From NCBI GenBank assembly GCA_905178155.1, contig CAJINV010000006.1, positions 502,398 through 566,397 of the forward strand: a stretch of DNA of 64,000 bases, written 5' to 3'. Shown here piece after piece: positions 1 to 10,500 of this stretch. Position numbers and translations under genes: made by a program. The notes below the pieces were generated by a model, which searched no databases, was not told the DNA's origin, and saw nothing but the letters and a program-made list of their open reading frames with translations. Origin of the DNA: Amoebophrya sp. A120. Taxonomy: Eukaryota; Sar; Dinophyceae; Syndiniales; Amoebophryaceae. Every line of letters begins with the position of its first letter. The first letter of the stretch is position 1.

Positions 1-214
1 CCAAGGCGGTTCTAGGAACCGCGACTTCGTCCGCGGGAGTCGTGGACGTTGTTGTCGTCGAGGTTTTATTTGCCGTACTACTAGAAGTCGCCTGGTGGTT
101 GCTTGCTGATGCTGATGCTGTGCCTGCTGTTGAAGAGGACAGGAGTTGTCCTGGCCGAGAAGTCGCGTGCCGCTGCGCTTGCAGCCGGCGGTATTCCAGC
201 AGCTGTGGGTCCAT
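1..214 (-). CDS. Start of a low-complexity protein, cut off by the window edge
   Basis: An open frame runs from an ATG at 214 to the left edge without a stop, about 71 codons. The protein begins MDPQLLEYRRLQAQRH and then becomes rich in Ser, Thr and Ala, like the disordered regions of other proteins in this window. It lies on the same strand as all the other genes. No domain is visible in this part, so no function can be given. The long open low-complexity frame supports a real gene, but the 3' end and any introns lie outside the window. Confidence 0.5.
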   Translation of the reverse strand, partial: MDPQLLEYRRLQAQRHATSRPGQLLSSSTAGTASASASNHQATSSSTANKTSTTTTSTTPADEVAVPRTAL

Positions 215-1000
215 TATTGAAGTGAGATTTTTGCCGCAGATTGGGATCTTCGTGTGCGGATACTTTCGGAAAAGAAAAGCCGGCAAATCAGATTCTGATA
301 AATAAGGTTAAGTGCGAAAAAGAAAAAGTCAAATAAACCGATCTAGAAAAAAACGGAGACTAGCGCGAGAAGCTGCTTAGTTCTTGCACTTGCTCTTGGC
401 AACATCACGCCATAAAGTCGCTGTCGCGCCTACGCCTTCTAGTACAGGATAATACAAGAACTCCCTAAATGAAAAATTTTGTACGTAACTATTTCTGTTT
501 TTCCCGTTCAAGCTGGCACCGCCACTGTTCTTTCAAGACAGAAACGAAAACGTATACTACTACTCCTGCTTCGTATCTATGTACTGCCTGCGCGTCGTGT
601 GCTAGCGTATAATCTGGGTCACGGCGTACCCAGCAATCTGCCACAGCACGCTTTGTTCTTTCGGAGGCAGAAATGCATTCACTTCAGTTGCCGCAGCGAC
701 CACAGAGATGCAGGCGACCTACGAGAATTTTACTGTGATCTTACGAGCCTCCTCCGAAAAAAAGAGGTCAGTGCACGGAGCGGTGAACACGCTTTGTGCC
801 CTTATGCGTATGCTCCTGGTGTCATAGTTATAACAATCCGCGGGCACTACAATTTGTTCGGCGGCTTTGCTGTCTGGATCAAGCTCGAAAGCATCAGATG
901 GAAGAAGCGAGTTCATTTTGCAAGCCCGTCTCGGCGTCGCAGCCTCCACACAGGGAGAAGAGATGGGTGGCGCAAGCAACAGCGGCGGCGCGGCGTCCGG
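215..1000. other. Intergenic stretch with one weak small ORF
   Basis: No confident gene. On the minus strand a frame from the ATG at 916 reads about 65 protein-like residues (MNSLLPSDAFELDPDSKAAE...) to a TAG at 719-721. The same frame then continues with normal-looking sequence to a second TAG at 602-604. This could be a decayed gene or an unmodelled exon. No introner is present. Confidence 0.35.
719..916 (-). CDS. Possible small or decayed protein gene
   Basis: This is a short minus-strand frame of 65 codons with balanced amino-acid composition (for example EQIVVPADCYNYDTRS and LFFSEEARKITVKFS). The frame stays protein-like beyond the TAG at 719-721 (VACISVVAAATEVNAF...), which suggests a pseudogene or a missed intron rather than a true stop. 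I do not recognise a family. It has no introner and lies between the cut-off gene at the left edge and the GC-rich block. Confidence 0.25.
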   Translation of the reverse strand: MNSLLPSDAFELDPDSKAAEQIVVPADCYNYDTRSIRIRAQSVFTAPCTDLFFSEEARKITVKFS

Positions 1001-1002
1001 GC

Positions 1003-2750
1003 TTAATCAATCAAAGTCCAGGCCCGCGCATGCCGGAAATATCGAGAGGCAGACGAAGGGGGCGCGCGGCCTGCCAAACTCGAGCAAGGGACCGCGCAGG
1101 GCGGTAGGCGCCGGCCACGGCCGAAACCCCGGCAGATAAATCGAGGGCGCAGCCCTGTGGCCTTCTGGCCACACAACGAACGCGCCCGCGCAGGCAGGGC
1201 CCCAAAGCAGCAGCGCAGGGGCCTGAACTTGCTGCGGGGCGCTCTTCTGCATGATCGGAAAACGAAAAGCCGCCAGGGTTCGCGACGTGGTCGACGGTCG
1301 TGGCTGGCCCGCCGGCCCATCGTTCGCCTCAATCCTCGCCACTGCGCCATCAAGATGCTGGGCCAGGGCGGCGGCTCGTTCGCACGCAAAGGGGCTGCCG
1401 GCCCCGCTTTCATTCTGGGCCGGGCCGGCGGGGGCGGGCCGGCCGGACGCCAAGCCATGCCGGCGGGCAATAGCGGGCCAGAGCGGCGCCGGCTAAACGC
1501 GCAGCAGCCGCAGCGCCGAGGCACTCCGCGCAGCGTGCGGCGCAGGATGGCCCTCCGCGGCGCCGGCCGGCGGCGGCGCTTCCGCCCCCAGCTGTAGCCG
1601 GGCCGGGCTTAACCCAACCACCGCCGCCGAGGCCCGGGCGGGAATCGCCTGCCGCGACCGCTTCGCCCGGCCGCGGGTCGAGGGCTTGCGCAACTTCCCC
1701 GCCGCCTTCTTCCCGCGCGCCGGCCGCGCACCGATCTGGCTGGAGCGTGGTTTTTCATCGTCGCAATTCTGCATCGTCGTCAGCTGTAATCTTGCATCAG
1801 GCCCGCCACAAAGCAGCGCAGCGACGAAACACCCGCGGGACCGCGCTACTGCGCCACCTGTCGCGGCCAAAATTCGCTCCCAGGCAATCGGCCCCCACGA
1901 GACAGAGCAAGCCGCGAGGCGCTCGTCAACTGCGCAACCTACGCTGGCCATCGTGCTGCGTGGCCCCATACAAATACGCGCCCGCGACGTTTCGGAAAAA
2001 GATAGCGAAAGGCGCTGGGCATTGCCCCGGGACCGGCCGCCCGGGGCTGCTGGCTTACTGGCCGCACGAAGCCACCGCGCGCCCGCCCTGGCGTCCGCTC
2101 GGCAATGATTGGGGGGGCCGCCCCTTTCTCCCGTCTCGGGCCCGGGCCCCTCCTTATCAGGCTCGGGGATGTCGCACGCAGCCAGTTTCCGAGTGGCGGG
2201 GCTTCGGGTGCTCGTAATCGTCTGCACCCCCGGGCCAGTCTGCCTGCTCTTCGGCGCTGTTCGAGTCGGACAGTTGGCAGGCCTTGGCGATGTTCCTTAT
2301 CGCCTCCGGAACGTCGCCGATCGCCTGGATGCCCTTATACCGTTCCGAGGCAGCTGGCCCGAGCGAGTCGAGCCGCTCCTTCAGCGCCTTGCTCATTAAC
2401 TTCAAGACGTCCTCGGCCAAAGCCTTCTTCCATCCAAATGGCAGCTCCCGCGATTAGCCGATGGCCATCCCGCCGTCGGCCTCGATCTCCATCTTCCGCC
2501 CCGCGCGCCGGCACTCGGCGCCGCGCTCGGAACTGGTCGCAGCCAACAAGAAGGCCGGGGCGCGTCGCAGTGCGTGACCAGTGGGCCGGAAAAACGGAGC
2601 GCGCGCACAGGTCCGCCCAGGCTGCTAGAACGCCGGACCAGCCCGGTCGCCTGCCATCGAGTTCCGCCCGGCCTTCGCACGGCCTGCGGCCGCAGCCTTG
2701 TGGCGCGCGTCAATGTGCGCGCCGGCTACTGCTTTGCGCTGGTTAGCAAA
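1003..2750. other. GC-rich block unlike its surroundings, possibly of foreign origin
   Basis: Base composition changes sharply to strongly GC-rich at about 1000 and back at about 2750. Open frames exist in nearly all six frames, which is what GC-rich DNA gives by chance, so most are not evidence of genes. The only convincingly protein-like stretch is the minus-strand frame at 2157-2560. There are no introners, no terminal repeats and no RNA gene signals. It could be a degraded transferred fragment, a GC-rich repeat or an assembly contaminant. Confidence 0.45.
2157..2560 (-). pseudogene. Broken helical ORF fragment inside the GC-rich block
   Basis: Reading down from about 2560, one minus-strand frame gives ECRRAGRKMEIEADGGMAIG, then a TAA at 2454-2456, then in the same frame SRELPFGWKKALAEDVLKLM and further helical sequence including AIGDVPEAIRNIAKACQLSD, ending at a stop at 2157. 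The charged, helical, alanine-rich character resembles a bacterial or phage protein more than the Ser/Thr-rich proteins around it. I cannot name a family. The in-frame stop and the lack of a clear start suggest a dead fragment. Confidence 0.25.
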
Positions 2751-4519
2751 AAAAAGGCTCACGTAATCCCATGTCGTGATCAGAGTAGTAGTTCCGTCCT
2801 GCACCGTGCAGCTTCTTGGTGAACACAAAAACTTTCCCTCGTACGCACGAGGGGAAATCTACTGCTTCACTGCCACTGAGTGTCGGCAGTGCCCGCTTTT
2901 ATCGTTGTATTTTTCTATCCATTCTTGTCGCGGTGCACTCCTCGTGTCATATTGAAATGATCGCCGTTCATTTTCTTCTAAGGCTAAAACCTCCAAAACC
3001 CCTCCTTCTTGTTCATTAATAAATACCTCCGTACTAGTAGTACGGTGCCATCTTGCATGACTCAGGCCCTGCATCTCTACGATATATATTCTAAGCATCT
3101 ACCTGCGCCGGGGGCCCGAGCTACATACATGGCGAACAACCACAAAAATTGCAATATCAACAGCGGACAAAAAAAATTTTGCTCAGAAGTAAAATATAGA
3201 AACCGTGTACGAAAAGTGCTTCTAGGAAGCTCAATCGTGGTGGAGCTGCGATGCAGCTTCACTCAGAATACTGTAACTATCGGTAATGTTAAAAAAACGA
3301 GCCTTCGCGGCCACTCGAACTCGATATTATATATTTAGCTGATCTAATGTACTGATAAAAAGCCTAAACCACCGTGCCTGTGCTGTAGAAAATAGGTAAT
3401 ATTCTCTGAAGTGCAACAGCTGCCTTCCGCCACTCAGACACTGCTGCTATTCCTCTACCTCGTGTTCCCTCTCACGACGAGAAACACCACCACATTACAC
3501 CTCCACAACTAATCCTGCTCCACACCTCCGCCCCGGAGAATCAGTTTCCAGGCTGCCCGAGGAAAAGACTCTGTTCAACTTTTTCTCGTCCCGTCAGAGC
3601 CAGCAGCTGCAGGGGAAGTTGTGTGGTTGAATTCCAGCAAGCTGCTAGGCGGTAAGTAGTTGCAGAAAGGGAAACAAGTCGGCCTTCTTTGGAGTTGTAG
3701 TACGCTCGTGTTAGTTTCCCCTCTTTCAGCGGACCTTCTAAGTAACCTTTCTTGCATCAACTCTCCCTACGTGCGGCGCAGGTGTAGAAAAAGAAGTTGC
3801 AGTGCCACTGCTGAGAAATTTGTTGCAAGAGCTTGTCGTAGTTTTCTATCTTGAAGTTGCCGAGTCGCCGGTCCTGCTCCGAAATTTATCGGGTTATTTT
3901 AGGACAAGCGGACTCGACGTTTTGATGTTGTTCGTCGCACGTTCATTGTCATTGTGTCGTGTAGAAGCACACCGATTGTTTGGAGGATGACATCCGTCGT
4001 CCGTCGTCGTCCCCACCACGGAGGTGTAAGAAGTTACTTACTTATATATACTTACGCAGGTTGGTAAAAATACGAAAAAAAAAAACTCGTTTGTTCGTCC
4101 TCCCGAATCGTGCTGTTGTTGGGCGCAATTGGTGCACTTCGTACTTGAAGACGTGCCGGTGGAGAGAGAATTTTGATGTTTTGTGCTAGTTGTCCTGCGC
4201 ATGATTACTTGTACTGCATGATCATGAGCCGCATTGCCATTGTATGTCCGCTGCAGTTTGTGCATCACAGTCCGTTTATTTCGCTTTCCTGTAAAATCGA
4301 TAAATTAAAAGCTCGTCGTTGTTGTAGAACTTCGGGTAATCAATGTAGCTGCGAAAGCACTATTTTCCCGCCTTCCACGATGTCCACCACGCGCGAACTC
4401 CTCTACTTCTCCGATGGACGTTTAGCGCAGGACGTTGATGTAACTGTGCAGCTTTGAAGATCCAATTCTAGTTGTAAAAAACCCGCTTTCTTGCTATATC
4501 GGTAGTGTACTTCTTATTC
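2751..4519. other. Intergenic region downstream of the 1457-aa gene
   Basis: Only short frames on both strands with no protein-like run. There are no introner ends and no clear repeat. It probably holds the 3' untranslated region of the gene ending at 4520. Nothing else is recognisable. Confidence 0.6.
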
Positions 4520-7500
4520 TCAATACTCCTGTCGACTCAGCACCGACTGCGGGACCATCATATGTCGTACCTCTTTTGGCTGACAGGTGATCACCTCGAG
4601 TCGCACCTGAGTTTCGTTCGAATAATATTCCTATGCATCGCAAATGTGTCTGGATCTGGAAAAGTGCAACGTTTGTCATGCACGTTTTGCATGGCGTGTG
4701 AGGTCTGTGATGCATGCCCTGGCATCACAGATTCTGTGAGATCTTTGCCATGCCTTTTCCGCATGAGAAACTGCGTCTCGGCTTGCTCAAAAGTGCACAG
4801 CTTTATTGGTAATCATGCAACACAGATTTTTGAATGATTCAGACTTAGCATGACAAGTTGTACTCTTCCAGACCCAGACATATTTGCAGTGCATAATTCC
4901 TCTTCGTTCAGCTCGACTCTCGCCCAGGTCCGCAGAAGACTCCGCTCCGTCCGGAATTCCACGCGTGGTGGGGATGTCATTTTTTCTTTATTTTCCGCCT
5001 TTTGGATACTATCCGAAGGAGGTGGAGACGGCGCTGTCGAATCGCGCTGCCGTGGTTGATGGCCGCCGGTTGGCCAATTGGTCAAGTCAGTAGTACTTCT
5101 GCTCGGCGCGGCCAAAGATGAAGTTGTTGTCGTTAAAAACTGCGATGTTGAAGCTGCTGATGCGGGTAGTTGAAGTTGTTCTTGCTGTCGATCAACATCA
5201 TGTTGTCCTTGTTCTACTACTCCGAGCGACAAATTCCCGGCGCAATCCTCAATAAACGTAACAGCAGGCATTGTGGCAGCACTACGACAGGGTAGTGGTG
5301 CTACACGGGAAGGTACAGAAACACTCGTGTCAGGAGCGTACTGATGTTCTACTTCCAGGGCAGGAGTGGGACTGGGAGGTCCTCCGGATGAATCGGAACT
5401 ACTCATAAACGGAACATGAGGTGTGGAAAGGCCGTCGCTGTGCAGGTAGTAGTGCATCTGTTCCTCTTGCTGTGAAGATGTTGTTCCTCCTCCTGCAGCT
5501 TTCGTTCGTGTAGAAGAAGAAGCTGCTCCTGCTGCAGCGTGGGTGTAGTAGTCCACCTCCGCCCCTTGTTTATTTCCCCCGTCTAGTTGCGCAGTTCCAA
5601 CTGTGGGTATCGTATCACTTCGTCTACTATCGTCCCTGTTTACGCTCATCTCCACATCTCCTTCTTCTTTTCGGTCAATTTTCACAGTCTTCGTCTCCAC
5701 CTTCACCCTCCGTTCCAGTAAGTGATACACCCGAAAATCCATCCGTTTCAAATTTCCGGTATAGTAGTCGAACGCAAATTCGAAATGGAATTTGTTATGG
5801 CTGCGAATGTGGAAGTAATGTGCATCCTCTCCACTCGAACCGGCGATAAACGTGGTTTCAAACTCGAAGTGGGGTAGTTTCAGGAAGGATTTTTTGCTTT
5901 CCGCCTGTAGTTCCGAGGATTCCGCAGGTGGGAAACCGGCGCTCGCCGCGGGGACAGAAGAGGAGCTACTGTAGTCTGAAGAACTTCCGGATGTTGATGG
6001 TTGCGCATGATTCAACATATTATCCGGTACTTCTTGCCGCAAAGATGAAGCTGCAGTGGGGATTTCCGTTTGAAAAAATTCCGCGGCTCCAAACTCAAAA
6101 TCAACGGCCGGGTCGATGAATGTTTTGTAAATTTTCACATTCGTTGTTTTTTCTACAATAGTCATACTCTTTCCGTCAAAGGAAACAGTTTTCACTTCTC
6201 CATTACTACTCTCCTGCTGCGAGATGCGGTCTGCGGCGGCCTGCAGCAGGTCGTTTTTGAGCAACACTTATACATTGCAAATAAGTCTGGGTCCTCTCCT
6301 GGATGAAATTTGTGATGCTAAAGTGTGGACGAGTCTAGTGCTTTATTCAAGTGCAGCCAAGCATGACAAATTCATTGGACGCGGTGTGAAGATGCGTAGC
6401 ACGCATGACGAACTAAAGCGTCTTTGCATGCTACAAAAAGGTATTTATTAACGCCTTTATTGCTCGATTACGCAACACAGATTTTTCAGGTATGCTACAC
6501 AGGTAACACACGTTCCACTTTTCCAGACGCAGATCGATATTCGCAATGCATAAAACCTCGGTGACTTCTGGCCGCGCTCGCACCGAGTTCCAGATGGCGG
6601 CCGAGATGAGGGTATGAACTGCAAAAGCATCGCACTCGTAGTAATTGCAATCATGCATTACAAATCTTTTTCTTCTAGGTAAAACCGCATCACAAATTTA
6701 GAGTTCTCATGCTGAGGGAATTTGTCATGCGATTTATACTAGAAGTACGATGCTTTTCCATTTCATAGAGAGAGATGGATTTTTTCGTGATGCGCCACTC
6801 CTGCAGTTTTTGGTAGTAGACACTCGGAGTCATTTGCATCTGCTGCAGTTGCAACACCGGGATGGATTGTTGTTGTTCCCGATTGTACATAGCATTGATT
6901 CCATGATCTTGTTCTCCTGGTGCATCGATTAAATGGTTCATCCCAGTTATAATTTGTTGCTGTTGCACACCTGGACCTCCTCCTCCCAAATGCTCTATCA
7001 ATTCCCGGCCCGCAGCGGTCCTCGGGGTTAACGTTCCGCTGGACATCATCGTTCCTTGAAAATAAACCAGTCGACTGTCCTGCACCCGTCCATTCCGAAG
7101 TAATTTCACCTCATCGGCCGTTGTACTAGTCGCGGCTGCACTACTAGTTGGTGCACCTCTACTCATTGTAGCTCTTCCTCGTGGTAGCGATCTGTCCGCT
7201 TTCAAGACTAACCGCCTCGCCTGCCGGTGGAGTATGTGAACGGCAGCTTTCAACCGGTTTCTTGTACTGTGTATGCATGGCAAATAAGTACGCTTGGGTC
7301 TGCTGGATGAAACTTGTGATGCAAGTCAGTCAAGAATAAGTGCACTATAATGAGCCGGGAAGCATGACATATTTTTTCATGCTTCTGTGCTGCGTATTCC
7401 GCATGAGAAACTGCGTTTTCGCATGACATACGAGGGAGGCTGTTTGTGTTTGTGGCCACGCAATACAGAGTTCAGAGTCACGCCAGACTAGCATGACAAA

Positions 7501-10500
7501 AAATCTCGCAAGTTTCCACGCCGAGACATCTTTGCGTTCGATACTGTGTTCATCCGCCACCGCGTCGGAATCCACCTGGCTGATCTGCGTCTCCTCGCTC
7601 GTTTATGGATTGCAAAAGTCTCTGGGCGGTCTGGAACAAAGCAACTTGTCATGCCAAATCTGAATCATGTAAAAATCTGTGTTGCATGATTACCCAGCAA
7701 AGCTGTCCACTTCTCACCGACTCACGAGGCAGTTTCTCATGCAGGATAGGCATGCTAGAACTCTCACAGAATTTGTCATGCTATGTCCTACATACCAGAC
7801 CTCATGGGTCATGGAAAACCTGCATGACAAGTGTGGCATTCTTCCAGACCCAGACATATTTGCATTTGATATCGTTCGCTGTGGAGTAAAAATCGCGTTG
7901 ATCATCATTTTCTGCATTTTCATAACCACTTGTTCGAGGGATGGCGCAGAGCGAACGAGGGACAACTGCAACGGGCACTGCCTGCTCACGGCAGCCGATG
8001 ATGTTGGCAGAATACTGCCACCAACGCGCGTTTGTACCAACCGCTGCCTCAAGAACGCTCCGCGCGTCATGGTGGTGGTGGCGGTTGTGGGGGCGTCGAC
8101 GTCTAGATCCAGCTCGGCTGGATAGTCATCGGAATCAGAATCAGAATCGTCACTTGATGTTGCGGATGAACTTTCTTCTACCACATCCAACATCTGCGCA
8201 TAAACTGGTCCTTGTTCCGAAGAACCCGTACTAGTTTCCCCGGAAGCACCAATTACACCGCTGCTCACGCTCGCGGTTAACGACTCTTCGAAGAATGATT
8301 CATCCACCTCCGCTAGCTTTTTGGTCATCTGGGTCACGAACATTTTGTAGTCCATCGGCGTCCACAGGTTTGTGTTTTGGTTGAGCAAGGTATCTAAATA
8401 AGATGTTGAACCCGCGTTGTTCGCCTTCTCGACGTCTGGCCTATCGGAAGAGGACGTTGCTCCAGAAGATGACGCTGCGCCCCCGTACACGATCCTGGCC
8501 GTTCCTACGAGCGAGTTGAAGTCTTTTGCGGTTAAGTATCGACAAAGAAAAAAACTGTGTAAGTGTAAGTCTGTCATGTTGGAAGGCTAAGGGCAGGGCG
8601 TCCCCATGTAAATTATTTCGACAAACAGTAGCCGCATACCCGGTAAACTCTAGCGGAATTTATTGGGCAGTGCGATTTCTACCGAAGAACAACCACAGCA
8701 TCTACTGGGACGGCTGCGACGAAAGATGTGTGGGTGCCCAAGTAGAAATAGTTCTGCGCAACGCCATCAACTAGCACCGAGGGAGAAAAAAGAAAGGTAG
8801 AAAAGTGAGAAGCGAGATACTAAGACACAGCCCCACTTACGAAAGAAACACCCTAAAAAGTGGACACACCTATGCGTAGCAGAGTAAAATGTCCTGAACG
8901 CGGGAGCGCGCGCATGAAGAATCAAGCAAGGACGTGCATGCAAATGGCCGAGCAAGTAAATATATGTAGAGAGTGAAACTCTGGTGAAAAAACGGGCAAG
9001 CAGGAACCCGGATGGACAAACGAGAACATCATGACCAAACCAAAGACCACAAAAAGCATGACAAACTAGGCCAGTCTGCTACACAAGGTGAAGCCAGGGT
9101 GGAATTTAGATGTAACCCTGAACGGTAAGCCCATAAAAAATCTAAAGCTCTACACAAAATTCTATCACTAGACCGGTCAATCCACTTCTGCCTGTACCGT
9201 CTCTAACTCGATGGTTTTCTCTGCCACCCTAAGAAGTGGCAAGTGAATGCATGTCATGCCAAGTAGAGACCACTACGACGCGCAACAGCGGCGCAAGCCA
9301 AGTTTTCATTCCCAGAAGGCAGGAGCCCTCGCATACAAAAGTGCCAGTAACCCTGAACAACATACAAAACAGACAGCCGGGCTGTAGAAAACAACAAGGG
9401 AAACTGGCAGCGGGAGGGGAAGAGGAAAACCTAGTGTCGTAGCTAGTCGAGAAAACCGGAGGTAGAGTGCTCGCTATTTTCCGCGTCTTAGTTGGTTGCT
9501 CAAGGGTACAGGCGCCGGCTCCACCATGAGCAACCACGCGAAAAATACGTGGATATTACTGTTTACTATAGTAAAATATAGTTCGAACTTATCTACGTCA
9601 TACAATCATATTTATATAGAAGCTAATAGAGATTCTCTCAGAAAACCAACGCTCTCAGTGTAAGTCAGAGATTCTCTCAGAAAACTAAGTGTAAGTCTGT
9701 CATGCAAAACATGCAACACTGTATACATTTGTCATGCTAGCCAGCCAAGCGAAGCGAAATTTGCATTTCTTTGTCATGCAGAACAAATTTGTCATGCTGT
9801 CACCCGAAGACACCTACACTAACACACTTTCTTCTCTTGCATATTAGGAGTCGTTGGTTCATCAGCTTCACCGGAGGGGGAGAGGAGGTGGGACATCTGT
9901 TATAATCGTTCATCTCGCAAAGGAACACCCCGGGCGGATGCTGGCCGGACCTGCAGGGACCGTCTTCACCCCTTGATGCGCCACCAGTAGTTCCTGCGTC
10001 CCAAGAACTACTACTAGCATCATCAAAACTTCTTCCAGCCGTAAGCACCGAACTAAAACCCGGGTGAGCATCAACCTTGGCGCCGATCGCACTGCCGCTA
10101 CAAAACGTCGTAGAACTACAGGAGCTACTACTCGCGGTTCCTATGTAGTTGCAAAACCCGGCGGAAATCCCCCCATCTATCAAATGCAAATATGTCTGGG
10201 TCTGGAAAAGTGCAAGTTTGTCATGCTTGTCTCACGTGACTCTTGAACCTGTAATGCGTGAGCAGGAAAAGAGCCTCTTGCCTGTCATGCAAAAATGTAG
10301 TTTGTCATGCGGAAAGCGAAACACAAAGGCGCCCAGAAACTTGTCATGCGTGGCTGCCTATTGCAGTCGTGTCCCTACAATTCATAAAGTAGCATCACAA
10401 GTTTCCAGACCCAGACATATTTGCATTTGATACCATCTTCCTCCTCACAACTTGTTTGTTCCGGAATCGCTTTCGCGAACGCAATTTGGTTATGCAGTGC

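Noticed and set aside
1493-2227. Long ORFs on both strands of the GC-rich block as real genes
   Set aside because: GC-rich DNA has few stops by chance. Overlapping ORFs in several frames cannot all be real, and only one fragment looks protein-like.
4505-4837. Many plus-strand ORFs that overlap introners and exons
   Set aside because: They are shadows. Their sequence is mostly translated introner ends, while the minus strand gives continuous proteins after removing the elements.
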